From: Lineus longissimus | Taxonomy: Eukaryota; Nemertea; Pilidiophora; Heteronemertea; Lineidae | Direction: 5' to 3' | DNA length: 64,000 nucleotides | Assembly: GCF_910592395.1 (NCBI RefSeq) | Contig: NC_088326.1 | Coordinates: 4,097,001 to 4,161,000 of the forward strand | Part shown: positions 12,791-24,500 of the stretch, piece by piece | Layout: each line of letters starts with the position of its first letter | How positions within the stretch are numbered: the stretch's first letter is position 1 | Notes under the pieces: model-generated | Databases searched by the model: none | The model's input: the letters and a program-made list of their open reading frames with translations, nothing else | What the model was told of the DNA's origin: nothing | Position numbers and translations under genes: made by a program

Positions 12791-12798
12791 TCCCGCCT

Positions 12799-12900
12799 GC
12801 GAGTTATTTTTACAAGTAGGTTCGTACCATTGTGTACATTGACAGCCAATCAGAGCTCAGCAACTTCGCCTGACGAACCTACCTGTAAAAAAAATATCGC
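12799..12900. mobile_element. Short palindromic MITE (GTAGGTTCGTACC family), deletion form
   Basis: It opens with tgcgagttatttttacaagt and closes with the inverse acctacctgtaaaaaaaata then tcgc. It keeps cattgacagccaatcagagc but lacks most of the 250-bp interior of the copies at 49657-49930 and 51467-51750. Ends match those copies. Confidence 0.7.
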
Positions 12901-13842
12901 TGCCGGGACTACCAGTTATTGTCCTCTGTCCTCACTAAGAGGTGGCAGCATAGACAATTGACCTGCAATGCACCTGCTACGTAAGTGGGGTTAACACCGT
13001 GGATGTAATGCCGAGAGAATTTGCACAGTATATAAGGGACTTGTTAGGTAGTGTGTTAATAAGATAAACCACAGATTAAACCAGGTTCATGCTTGCTTTG
13101 ACTTGATGAATGACGGGTCTGAGGGAGCTGGTTCAGGGGTTCCAGCTGTAAATCGTCCCCCGCCCTAAAAACGGGCGATATGTTTAATTTTTAGTAATTG
13201 CCTAGTTCAATTTTCTTAGCTCAGATGGCAGCACCAGAGAAGATGAGTCTCGTACGGATATATCCGCGTGTCGTCTGTAAGTCACACACTCTCCGAAGAC
13301 AGTCACAATCTTGAAGGAGACACTACAAATTGTATTTTGCTTCATCATAACATCACCGGAGACTGACCCACAGATTACCAGCTCAAAGTCAGCAAGTAGG
13401 ATCTGACATATTGAACCAGTCACCAATCAATATAAGAACATGGTCGATCGAATTCTCCGTCTCATCCTAGAATCGTGCAATGTAGATCTGACACAACAGC
13501 TCGACCCTGCTACAGAGAAGACAGTTATAATCAATGTATGTCTTCGATATTCAGATTGAGTCTTGTGTGTTTGAAAGATTCTTGTGTTTATTGGCAACTG
13601 TCTCCCACCTTCCCGATATTATTGTGTTGTAGCCTGACTATCATTGTGACAATTAGGTTACAACCTGGACTACCCATGGAGGTATTAAATACCTCCATGA
13701 TCTGAGTGAGCTGGTTCAGGGGTTCCAGCTGTAAATCGTCCCCCGCCCTAAAAACGGGCGATATTTTTAATTTTTAGTAATTGCCTATAGTTCCATTTTC
13801 TTAGCTCAGAGGGCAGCACCAGAGAAGATGCGTTATTTTTTC
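12901..13842 (-). mobile_element. Terminal-direct-repeat element, copy 1 (3' end cut by a LINE)
   Basis: Read on the minus strand, two direct repeats of up to about 370 bp (12901-13262, and a truncated one at about 13700-13842) flank an internal region that matches the inside of the element at 49.93-51.47 kb. Marker phrases are ccgccctaaaaacgggcgat, gcaagcatgaacctggttta (inverted here) and tgctgccatctgagctaag (inverted). LTR-type TG..CA ends and a primer-binding site were not found. A LINE fragment abuts it at about 13845. Confidence 0.6.
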
Positions 13843-13844
13843 TC

Positions 13845-14985
13845 GGGGAAAGCTTAGAGGAAATATACCGGAATTTAGATATAATGGGGGTAGGGTCGAG
13901 TTGGTAGACCATTTCACATACTTAGGCGTAACATTCTCATATAATGGAAATTTTGCGAGGGCAATAAAAGATAGATATAATAAAGGTATGAAAGCCATGT
14001 TTGGTGTACTGAGAGCGTGTAGAAGACTTTCTCTTACGGTCGAATTGAGTCTAGACATATTTGACAAAGTAGTCACACCAGTTTTGCTATATGGTAGTGA
14101 GGTGTGGGGTAACCAAAACACCGAGTTGCTGGATCGTGTACAAGTTAAATTTTGCAAATATTTGCTATGATTACCGTTAAGAACTCCTACAGTAATGGTA
14201 ATGGGAGAACTTGGGCGACACTCTTTGAAGATTCACATAGCCGTGCGAATGTTATCTTTTTGGAACAGACTCAGAATTGGAAAAACAGATAAATGGGCTT
14301 ATATCTTTTATAACATAACTAGGGAGCATTTAGACTAGGGTTATTTAAACCAAGGCTGGGGTAAAAGTGTGAAAACTGTTCTAGACAGCTGTGGCCTCAC
14401 TCAAATTTGGTATACTCCCGAGGTTTTGTCCCTACGAGAACTGAAAATTGTAGTTGAACAGATAATGAGAGACCAGTGTGAACAACTATGGAGAAACGAG
14501 GTAAATAACGATTTCAGATGTACAATTTATAGAATGTTTAAACAAAACCTGAATATGGAGCCCTATGTTAAAAAATTACCATTATATCAAACGGTCAGTC
14601 TTTGTAAATTTCGTACTGGATCTATAAAATTCCCAGAAACAGTAACCAGAATGTATAGAAATGAAACTGCAGAAAATATTCGTGGTCTTTGTGACCAGGT
14701 TTGTGTAAGAGACGAACTTCATTATTTCATTAAGTGTCCGTATTTCCGTCACATGCGAGTAAGGTTGTTTCCAAACTTAAAAGAATTACCTCAGGTTTTT
14801 TATCATGAATTTTTCCATCGCATTATGACTAAATGTTCCCGGGTAAACTTAGACAATATTCATAGTTTTTGTAAAGAATTCACCAGCTTGGTCCACCATA
14901 TGTAAATGTTAAATCATGTAACCTCTTATACCCGAAAGGGTTTTTTGGAGAGAAATAAATTATGTTATGTTATGTTATGTTATGT
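13845..14985 (+). pseudogene. 5'-truncated LINE: reverse transcriptase tail and C-terminal zinc motif
   Basis: One reading frame runs from a reverse-transcriptase thumb-like part (VTPVLLYGSEVWG, around 14075-14110) to a C-terminal cysteine/histidine motif (around 14690-14740, DELHYFIKCPYF) ending at the TAA at 14903-14905. It is broken by TGA near 14168 and TAG near 14336. The element ends in repeated TTATG (about 14956-14985), a simple 3' tail typical of target-primed insertion. Clade not assigned. Confidence 0.8.
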
Positions 14986-15402
14986 CTCGCCACATACAAA
15001 CATTCATACAGTCATTTCCGAGCTTCCTGTTTTCAAAGTTTAGGTTTTAATCATGAAAGTTACGAATTTCATCGAGTCCAACATTCATGAAATGAAGAAA
15101 TTCGCCCAATAGGCATAGAAATGTGGTTTTGAGTAACAAGTGAGACTTCGTTACCGGCAGGTGCTGCCACCTGGCCGTAGGCCGTAAAAGTTGGATGCAG
15201 CCTTTCCAATCTTCGGCCAGATGGCAGCACCTGACGGGTGGTAACTCGCCACATACAAACATTCATACAGTCATTTCCGAGCTTCCTGTTTTCAAAGTTT
15301 GGGTTTTAATCATGAAAGTTACGTACTTCATCGAGTCCAACACTCATGAAATGAAGAAATTCGCACATTAGGCATAGAAATGTGGTTTTGAGTAATGAAA
15401 CG
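14986..15402. repeat. ~260-bp tandem unit, copies 1 and 2 (second interrupted)
   Basis: The unit carries acatacaaacattcatacag, catgaaagttacgtatttca and a palindromic core, caggtgctgccacctggccg to cggccagatggcagcacctg. The second copy breaks at 15402 after gtggttttgagtaa, and the sequence resumes at 16813, so the DNA between is a later insertion. Further copies lie at 17093-17607. Confidence 0.75.
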
Positions 15403-16729
15403 GCCAGGGGCCATTGTGCTCACCGTATACATCTTTTAGTAGGCAGGATCATGCTTAGTTTAGAGGTGAATATGGTGAACACAATCAGGCATGAAGACTT
15501 TTTTTAGATGTGTATTGATGTCAAGTAATAAGACATGGCAGTATATATAAGTTTATGATCCAACCAATAATTGTCTATGACATCAACAAGATCAATATCG
15601 TGTGATTGCTAAGAGTCCCTGCAATAAAAAATTCATCGAAAAAAGTCATTAATAAGCGAGATATTGCATGTCCTACTTTTTCAGTTTTGACTCACTGGTG
15701 GCCAAATCAAGAATCAGATCAGGCCAAAATTCGGTGTCAGAGATTATCTGATGTAGGGGGTTACATGTACCAACTTTCAAGTTCATAGCTTCAGCAGTTA
15801 AGAAACGTGCCATAGTTACACTCTAATGGCCAATTTACGCCATTTGACCTCTGTGACCTAGAAAAGGAGGTCAAATCCAAAAATCGTAGGACATGTGGTG
15901 TATCCTTGCTAGAAGTCCCTGCCATAAAAATTTTATCGAAAACAATTCACTCAAATAAGCAAGATATTGCACTTCTTCCTTTTTCCATTATGGCCCCCTG
16001 GTGGCCGAATAAAGAATCAGATCAGGCCAAAATTCGGCATCAAAGGTTATCTGATGTAGGGGGTTATATGCACCAAGTTTCAAGTTCATAGCTTTACTGG
16101 TTAAGAAACGTGCCATAGTTTACACTCTAACGGCCAATTTACGCCATATGACCTCTGTGACCTTGAAAAGTAGGTCAAATTGAAAACCCGTAAGACATGT
16201 GATGTATTCTTCCTAAGAGTACCTACCATAAAAATTTTATCGAAAACAAGTCACTTATAAGCGAGATATCACAATTTTTAGATATCCACTTTTGGCCCCC
16301 TGGTGGCAAAGTGGAGAATCAGATCAAACCAAAATTCAGCACCAGAGGCTATGTGATATAGGGGGTTATATGTACCAAGTTTCAAGTTCATAGCTTTAGT
16401 GGTTAAGAAACGTGCCATAGTTTACACTCTAATGGCCAATTTACGCCATATGACCTCTGTGACCTTGAAAACAAGGTCAAATTAAAAACCCGTAAAATAT
16501 AAAATGTATATTTGCTATGAGTACCTACAACAAAAGTTTTATCGAAAACAAGTCACTAATAAGCGAGATATCACACTTTTTAGATATCGACATTTGGCCC
16601 CCTGGTGGCCAAACAGAGAATCAGATCGGACCGAAAATCAGTGTCAGAGGTCAGCTGACCTAGGGCATTCTGTGTACAAAGTTTCAAGTTCATAGCCCTA
16701 GCAGTTAAGAAACGTGCCACTGTGAGGAT

Positions 16730-16769
<40 letters not shown>

Positions 16770-16812
16770 ACACAGCGCTATCGTATAGACTCCCCTTACG
16801 GTGAGCCAAAAA
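15403..16812. mobile_element. ~1.4-kb inserted element with four 300-bp tandem units and a GAC tract
   Basis: It begins near 15415 with gtgctcaccgtatacatc and ends with the inverse tcgtatagac..ccttacggtgagccaaaaa, giving inverted GCTCACCGTA termini. Inside, a unit of about 300 bp (tcatagctttagcagttaag, aacgtgccatagtttacact, cctctgtgaccttgaaaa) repeats four times with starts near 15611, 15911, 16215 and 16518. A (GAC)n tract follows at 16731-16770. It interrupts a 260-bp repeat that is intact elsewhere. No coding capacity seen. Confidence 0.7.
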
Positions 16813-17607
16813 GTGAGACTTCGTTACCGGCAGGTGCTGCCACCTGGCCGTAGGTTGGGAAACTTGGATGTAGAATACACCACACTGGATAGTGTTTTCG
16901 TATCATCTCGTAGCGTCAGAGATACGGTATTATCCAAGCCACAGTTCTGCCACAGGTCGCCAATTGTGTCAACACGGAGGTAAACGGGATCAAAATACGA
17001 AAACACGACATCAATAGTGTAGAACTATCCCGTGTATTCTGCATTCAACTTTTCCAATCTACGGCCAGGTGGCAGCACCTGCCGTGTCGCAAATCGCCAC
17101 ATACAAACATTCATACAGTCATTTCCGAGCTTCCTGTTTTCAAAGTTTATGTTTTAATCATGAAAGTTACGTATTTCATCGAGTCCAACACTCATGAAAT
17201 GAAGAAATTCCCCCAATAGGCATAGAAATGTGGTTTTGAGCAAGAAGTGAGACTTCGTTACCGACAGGTGCTGCCACCTGGCCGTAGGCTGTGCAAGTTG
17301 GATGCAGCTTTTCCAATCGTCGGCCAGATGGCAGCACCTGACGGGTGGTAACTCGCCACATACAAACATTAATACAGTCATTTCCGAGCTTCCTGTTTTC
17401 AAAGTTTAGGTTTTAATCATGAAAGTTACGTATTTCATCGAGTCCAACACTCATGAAATGAAGAAATTCGCCCAATAGGCATAGAAATGTGGTTTTGAGT
17501 AACAAGTGAGACTTCGTTACCGGCAGGTGCTGCCACCTGGCCGTAGGCTGTGCAAGTTGGATGCAGCTTTTCCAATCTTCGGCCAGATGGCAGCACCTGA
17601 CGGGTGG
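16813..17607. repeat. ~260-bp tandem unit, further copies
   Basis: The same unit continues after the inserted element. The 16813-17092 copy holds an extra foldable insert (about 16870-17045) with gtgttttcgta and its inverse. Two regular units follow at 17093-17351 and 17352-17607. Each has the caggtgctgccacctggccg palindrome. Confidence 0.75.
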
Positions 17608-18113
17608 TGAAATCCAGAAATACTTGATTGATCTTCCTGATTTTATGGTAAAAGCACAAATTTCATTCCGACTAGGAAACAACAAGCTTCCAGGTGTTAA
17701 AAGTCGAAACTACAATGGCAATAACCAAGAGTTAAATAATACTTGTCAACTTTGTGATAAAAATGATGTTGGAGATGAATTCCATTACCTACTTGTCTGT
17801 CCACATTTTGAAATGGACAGATACAGATACCTTGGTCAGTATTTTTGCCACCGTCCAAATATGCTCAAATTTAGTACATCTTTAGACCAAACATCAGAAC
17901 AAAAACTTAAGAAATTAGCTATTTTTTGCAGCAAGATTTTGAAAAATTTTAGAAATTATAATGTTAATAGAGGATAGGTGCTTTCCTCCTTTATTTCTCA
18001 CTTGTATATATGTTATTATGTTATCTTTTGGTACTCTTGTACCTTTTATTAAGGTCTGAGTAATAAAATTCATTCATTCATTCAATTCATTCATTCATTC
18101 ATTCATTCATTCA
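17608..18113 (+). pseudogene. LINE 3' end, C-terminal zinc motif, (ATTC)n tail
   Basis: An open frame to 17977 contains CQLCDKNDVGDEFHYLLVCP, a C-x2-C...H-x4-C motif at the C-terminus, like those in the fragments at 13845-14985 and 18225-18727. It is cut at the 5' side at the end of the 260-bp repeat. The 3' tail is repeated ATTC at 18068-18113. Confidence 0.75.
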
Positions 18114-18227
18114 TGGACGAACTACGCCATCGCCATCTTCAGGGCAAGGTTGAACTGGAAAGAACTTTTCTTGTCTTTTCAGTTCCTACCTAGCCCTGAA
18201 GATGGCGATGGCGTAGTTCTTTCATGA
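18111..18227. repeat. Near-perfect DNA hairpin, 27-bp exact arms
   Basis: The arms 18119-18145 (gaactacgccatcgccatct..) and 18193-18219 are exact inverse complements over 27 bases. Weaker pairing extends outwards (tcatg / catga) and inwards (ggttgaactggaaag against its inverse). It lies exactly between two LINE ends. It may be a minimal MITE. Confidence 0.85.
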
Positions 18228-18727
18228 AGTCCAAAAGTTTCAAGAAGAATTTATATTCGAACCATATTTAAAAAAAATGCCCCTGGACAAAATGTATGCT
18301 GTGTGTAGATTCCGAACCGGGCCTCTACAAATTCAAGGTGTCAGATCTCGACTTTTCGAAAACAATGTAACAGAATCTGTTTGCCAATTCTGTGGGCAAA
18401 TGGATATTTTAGATGAAGTTCACTATTTTGTATCATGTATAGGGCTAAGCGAATTAATAATTCCATATTACCCAATGTTGGGAAATATACCTAGGCCGCT
18501 TCAACGTAATTACTATAAAACCTTTATAAATGGCAAAGGCCAATCAACCCTGTTAAATTTGTCATCATTTTGTAAAGCCATCCTTAATTTTTTGTCATAA
18601 TCATAATCATTGCCATGTTAGAAAATTTTTTGTTACTATTTTTTGTTAGCCTCATATTGTCCCGCGAGGGAATTTTTGAGAACAGTAAAATTATGTTATG
18701 TTATGTATGTTATGTTATGTTATGTTC
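18228..18727 (+). pseudogene. LINE 3' end with TTATG tail, third copy
   Basis: The open frame to 18600 has CRFRTGPLQIQG and VCQFCGQMDILDEVHYFVSC, the same C-terminal cysteine/histidine pattern as the two neighbours but clearly diverged from them. It is 5'-truncated. The tail is repeated TTATG at about 18691-18726. Confidence 0.75.
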
Positions 18728-19142
18728 GCACAAGGAGACTCAGGCATATCACAGGTCTACGTACTTACGTGCTTCGTCATACTACACCAAGGTGGCAGCA
18801 CTATACGGTTAGTAATTTAGCCCCACAGCAGGTATGGTAAACTCCGGACCTGTAGGTCCGGACCGTATGGTGTCGCCCCCTATTATCAGATTCTGTTATG
18901 CAAAGTTTATTTTATTACTGTTGATTTAGTTGTAATTCATGTACACGTTGTATCATTCATATTAGTTGGCAGACATTTGTAATAAATAGGATTAAGCATA
19001 TTTCAGTTTTGTTATTACTGTGGGGCATACATGGATATTTGTAAAAAGCCCCAGTTCGCACAACAAGGAGACTGTAGAAGGCATATCACAGACGTACTTG
19101 CGTGCTTTGTCATACTACACCAAGGTGGCAGCACTATACGGT
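18728..19142. repeat. Diverged direct duplication around a GCCCCACAG-ended insert
   Basis: The segment ttcgcacaaggagact to ccaaggtggcagcactatac (18727-18810) recurs at about 19053-19142. Between them, agccccacagcagg (about 18820) and its inverse ctgtggggcata (about 19018) face each other, as do the arms of ccggacctgtaggtccgg. It looks like a small inserted element between duplicated flanks. Confidence 0.45.
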
Positions 19143-19559
19143 GCCCCAGTTCGCATGATGACATGAATGACAAGGAGACTGTCCTTAGCAAACCTGTCGC
19201 TCGGTTGTGTCACAACAAGAGTCCTTGCGCCTGTATTGCATCTGCTGGCGAATGAGTTTGTCCATTTGAGGAGACTGTCCTTGCCTAACGGGTCTCGGAC
19301 CTGTGTTACAACAAGTCAACAGGTGTTCTTGTCGACGTGGTGAAGATTGAAGATACCTTGTCGGCCCGAGGGTGTAGAGGTAGAAACTCTCCTCCTAAAA
19401 AGCGTCCGGCCCAATTGTGTTCTGACGAAGTATGGTACAATGTATATGGTTTTTAAACCTCCACACCGGCGTGGGAAAGGTACTGGCATCTGCTAGAGGA
19501 TTCGCAGACTGTTCTTAGCTGACCTGTCTCTAGGTTGTATCACAACAACATGAGCCCTT

Positions 19560-19990
19560 GTTGGCCTCAGGAAGAGGATCTTTCTCACTGTCATCTCGGA
19601 AGATCTTCTGTATCTGGCGGAGCTTCTGCATGTAGCTCATTTTACTCTTGAAGACAGGCCCAAGTACCCTACTTACGCCCAAGTACCCTACTTGGCAACT
19701 CTAGTAGCCTCTTTGCAGTAGTGGATCACCCTGAGGTAGCTTATGTTCCTGGGACAGCATCAGGACCCTTCTGTGTCCCTGTGGTCATGAAGACAGGCCC
19801 AAGTACCCTACTTGGCAACTCTAGTAGCCTCTTTGCAGTAGTGGATCTCCCTGAGGTAGCTTATGTACCTGGGACAGCATCAGGACCCTTCTGTTTCTGG
19901 CAGAGCTGCTGTCTCCCTGTGGTCTTGAAGACAGTCCAAGTACCCTACTTGGCAACTCAAGCAGCCTTGTCGTATATGCACCTGAAGTAC
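19560..19990. repeat. Satellite related to 11.8-12.8 kb, ~135-bp units
   Basis: Units with gaagacaggcccaagtaccc and ttggcaactctagtagcctc start near 19653, 19788 and 19923, about 135 bp apart. Two adjacent units are almost identical (19683-19750 and 19800-19870), so part of this array was copied recently. Confidence 0.8.
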
Positions 19991-20640
19991 CTCACCCTCA
20001 CTAAGATGCCCACTTGGTTTGACCACTTTTGGTAAAATCTTCGATTCACCCTGGTATATTGACAGCAAGTCATCATGGTGAATTGAGACGGTAAATTATA
20101 GTTAACTTTGTGTCAGTGTTGGGTGTTACAATTAGTGTTGCAACACCTTTTGACCAAAAGACCACAGGGACACTACCCTTGACAACCTTGGAACAAGAAT
20201 ATCAACACACCTATTTTATAAAATATTTATTTATCAAAATTTTAAACACTTAATTTACACATGATCACTCAATAAATTAAACTCAATCAAATTTTATGGC
20301 GCGTGGATATGGTCATAATACCTTTAATATATGTTCAGCGTAAAACAAATATTTAATTTTTTTACATGTATATGCTCAATGTAAGATAATAACATAAGAC
20401 TATATTACGTTGAACATACAGGGTTCAATGACCCTATCGACCCACTAAAGTAGTTCTCAATACTATAGAACGATGCAATTATTGCATAAAACTTAGCCAA
20501 AAGCTTGCAGAGCTCAGAGCACAAATCTGATTTTGACTTTGGCACCATTTATCTTCATGCGTGACATTTGTTTTATACAACATAGAATCAATGATGGGCA
20601 GATAAAACCATGTGCTTTCCATAATGAATTCTTTGAGAGC
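19991..20640. other. AT-rich intergenic DNA, nothing recognised
   Basis: No coding frame, RNA gene or repeat structure could be supported here. Confidence 0.5.
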
Positions 20641-20654
20641 ATTTCTCATAATAG

Positions 20655-20880
20655 AATCATGAGAATCTATGACGGGCCACCACATAATCTATAATGATTA
20701 AAATCTCCGTCATAGATTCTACGAATATCTGTCATAGATTCTACGAATCTGTCATAGATTCTATGAATCCCCGTCATAGATTCTATGAATCTCCGTCATA
20801 GATTCTATGAATCCCCATCATAGATTCTATGAATCTCCGTCATAGATTCTATGAATCTCTGTCATAGATTTTATGATGGA
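20655..20880. repeat. 22-bp tandem array with one inverted unit
   Basis: The unit gattctatgaatctccgtca repeats about eight times from 20704 to 20880 with one- or two-base variants. A single inverted unit (gagaatctatgacggg) sits at 20656-20671, so the region can fold back. Confidence 0.85.
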
Positions 20881-21152
20881 ATCTCTTGCCTGTAATAGCA
20901 ATATCAAAATAGTCATACCGGTAGTCTACTTCTCATTTCATGACATTTGTCCCTTTATCATTCACTAAATGTCACAAAATAGATGATAAGGTGATCCGTG
21001 ATATTCTTTGCAAACGAAAAACACCTGTACTTTTGTACGCCTACATCGTTTAAAGCTACAAAATGCAATTATATGCCAGCAGAACAACTTGCAGGGCTTC
21101 ATTCCACAGCTGAGTCACAACATCATGACTGTGCTGAAGCCCAAACGAAGGG

Positions 21153-21338
21153 TACCATAGAACCTCCCTATGACAGACACCCTCGAGACTGACAAATACT
21201 GTCCTTAAGAGAGAGGTGTCCAGATTAGAGTGGTCAACTTAAATGGAAACAACCAATTTTTTACGAAGAATAGTGTCCTAAATGCCAATGGTTAGGTTGT
21301 CCTTTATAGAGGTGTACGCTAAGGGAGGTTCCACTGTA
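21153..21338. mobile_element. CAGTGGAA-family MITE, copy 2
   Basis: It runs from TACCATAGAACCTCCC to gggaggttccactgta, inverted relative to copy 1, with the internal ggtgtcc/ggacacc alternation. It lies just past the 3' end of the minus-strand MRH gene. Confidence 0.7.
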
Positions 21339-21532
21339 GTTTGGTTCCCTCAGTTTTATCTTCTAGCAATTAGTAGCATATACAGACACAGCACATTTGG
21401 AAAATTGTCTAGTTCCCTCAGTTTTATCTTCTAGCATATACAGACACAGCACATTTGGAAAATTGTCTATTTTTTGATTGGAAGACACCAAGATGACATC
21501 ACAGATTTGGGCCAGCCAATCAGGATCCTTCA

Positions 21533-24500
21533 TCAACAAGCTGCCGGGGTGATGAAATCAACAACATATATGCAGCGGTCGTTTTCGTAAACTCTCGTAA
21601 CTTTGTCCTCGAGTCCACAGGTAAACATAATCTGAAACATGAAAAGCGGAAATTAAATGCAAAATAATATCAACAAACTAAATTTGGTGATTAATTTGGA
21701 GAATCAACTCGTCAGCTCACGTGCTTCAGACCTGTTCCTTGATGAAGTATAGAGAGGCACACTGGCCAAAGGACACCATCCTGACCACAAAGCTCTGGGG
21801 CTCTGTGGCTTCAGACCTTCTCCCTAATGAAGAATAGAGAGGCACACTGGCCAAAGGACACCATCCTGACCACAAAGCTCTGTGGCTTCAGACCTTCTCC
21901 CTAATGAAGAATAGAGAGGCACACTGGCCAAAGGACACCATCCTCACCACAAAGCTCTGTGGCTTCAGACCTTCTCCCTAATGAAGAATAGAGAGGCACA
22001 CTGGCCAAAGGACACCATCCTCACCACAAAGCTCTGTGGCTTCAGACCTTCTCCCTAATGAAGAATAGAGAGGCACACTGGCCAAAGGACACCACCCTGA
22101 CCACAAAGCTCTGTGGCTTCAGACCTTCTCCCTAATGAAGAATAGAGAGGCACACTGGCCAAAGGACACCATCCTGACCACAAAGCTCTGTGGCTCTGTG
22201 GCTTCAGACCTTCCCCTAATGAAGAATAGAGAGGCACACTGGCCAAAGGACACCATCCTGACCACAAAGCCTGGGGCTCCGATTCCAAGTTTGGTTTTTT
22301 CTGGTACTCAAAATGCCCAAATCTGCTCCCAAATGCCTGCTAGCCTCCTACTTTTCCTGGGTAGCCTGCTACTAACAGAACTTTCAAACCTCTTGTTTAA
22401 CCACTTGCCCTCGAGCAGATTAGGATCCCGCATTGAAGTATGTCCCAAAGCGCCAAAAGTCAAAGGAGGTGCAGCACGAGGCTATGGAAAGTGAAGCCAT
22501 AAATCATATTTTTTTTATAGTTTCTGAGGGGGCAGGGGGTTGGAGGAGAAACTAAAATATTTCGTTTCTATTGGCTTGACTTTAATTTTGCTACAGCCCC
22601 TTACAATGGATCTTCTATCGATGTTTCCCGGGCAGAGTTCACGGTCACCTCCGACCATTAGCAATTTATAGGCGCCATCTGTGGTCGACATCCAAGACCC
22701 ATTTCTCCCGAGGCATTTTGACGGTTGTGGGAATGCTTGTTGGCGGACATCTTTCCACGGACATATCGTATATTCGTATTCGGCAGTTTTATATGTATAA
22801 CAGTTCGTACTGAGTTTGAAAAAGACGCCCTGTGGACCAAATGCCTGAAAACGTAGAAAGGGAAAGATTAGTGTCCCATTGAATAAAAACCATTTAGGTA
22901 AACGGCACAGTCAATCCAATCCCTATTGAGAGGTAGGCAATCAGTGCTGTACACTAGCCTGTGAGATTCCTCTCCTGCGGCAGGAGACCTCATTGGTCTC
23001 ATTTAAAAAGGTCCTGAAGACGCATCTTTTCCGTCGTCATTTTGGGGAGTGAGGAACTATGTGGGGAGCGCCGTAGAACATTGCTACAGTGGAATAGGGC
23101 GCTATAAAAATTTTATTTTCATTCATTCATTTTTCATTCAAATTCAATGGATAAAGACTTAGAAATTTGGAGAATATGATACCCCATTTAGCTAAGAACG
23201 CCAAAAATGGAAGAGGACATTTCGTCAAAGTACAAAATCATCTACAGTTGTCCTTTGCGAACACTTCATTATTAAGGACACCCTCTCTATTAACGACACT
23301 AGGTTTGGTCCCAAATTGTTTGTTGCCATTCAATTTGACCTTTCTAATCAGGACACCTCTCTATTAACAACAAGACTTGTCAGTCCCGAAGGTGTTCTAG
23401 ATAGAGAGGTTCTACTGTATTTTATTCGTTGTGCTAGGGCATGAAATAAGGGACTCACTTGAGGGGTTTTAGAACCTCATCTTAAAGGGTTTTTAAAACC
23501 TCATTAAAATACCATTTCTGTAGTAGCCAAATAGGCACCACTGAATTAGCACTTCTGAACTATTATAGTTTTGAGTATGTATTCCGCGACAAAAACCTAG
23601 CAACCAGCAGCTAATATTAGCTAAGGCAGCTGAATCATCTTGTAAAGGCCCCCTATTGTCCAAAATTAGTACCTAGTGCTGTGTAAGATGCTGAAATATT
23701 ACTACCACATTCTTAGCCTTTTAATTCCTGCTCTCACTTATTATCTGGTACTTACACTAATATCAGCTAACTTTTTTCTCTCCCACGCCAGAAGCAAGTA
23801 ACTCTTTTTTAACTGCTGACCTGATTTTTTCAGTTTGTGCGCTGCGAGAAGTTTCTCCTCTTGTGAATGACAAGTATTTTTACACGGGGCGTGTGCTACA
23901 GGGTAGTGTTTATCATCTGAAAGAACAACATATCAATTTATCATTAATGTTTACAAATCAATGTGAAATATTTGAATGCGTTTTTACATGTGAAGACTGA
24001 TGCTTCGTTAAGAACATTTTAAAATCTTGCCCTTTTCGAAAGGCGGTGAAAAGTTAATTTTTCTGGGAGCATTTTGATAAATTGGGGTAAAGCGTCCTTG
24101 AATGAAAATCTATCTTCCGATAAGGGCGCTATACGAATTAGGTATTAACATTAAATTACACTCCAAATCTCCCTTTAGTTGGTGTCATGGCTTCTTACAC
24201 AAAAGACTAACAGATATTGGCGATGATGTCAATCACTCATATGATTTTTATCTTCTTCTTCAGTTTTCCCTCAGCATGTGGAGGCGTTATTATTCTCCTG
24301 GGAGTATTCCTCCTTCAAGTTTGGATCAGTGTTTTTGTGTGCCACTACATTTAGGCACCAATTGGTAACTCGCAGAGTGACTCCATCTTCTTGAAACTGA
24401 TCCTTGGAAAACTCGAATAATTTGATTTCTGTATGTTAGAGACAAAAACTGTACATGCTTGTGTGACGTCACACAAGAAAAATATGTCGCTGCATATTGG

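Noticed and set aside
13901-14905. Host gene
   Set aside because: The protein is a reverse-transcriptase tail with LINE-type C-terminus, two in-frame stops and a simple-repeat 3' tail.
22055-22494. Open frames on both strands with repeated peptide blocks
   Set aside because: They translate the 77-bp intronic array.
23821-23821. Donor ending MRH-gene exon 4 at tcag|gtcagc
   Set aside because: The frame continues without a stop to 23756, where a better donor (agt|gtaagt) gives the phase required by the next exon.
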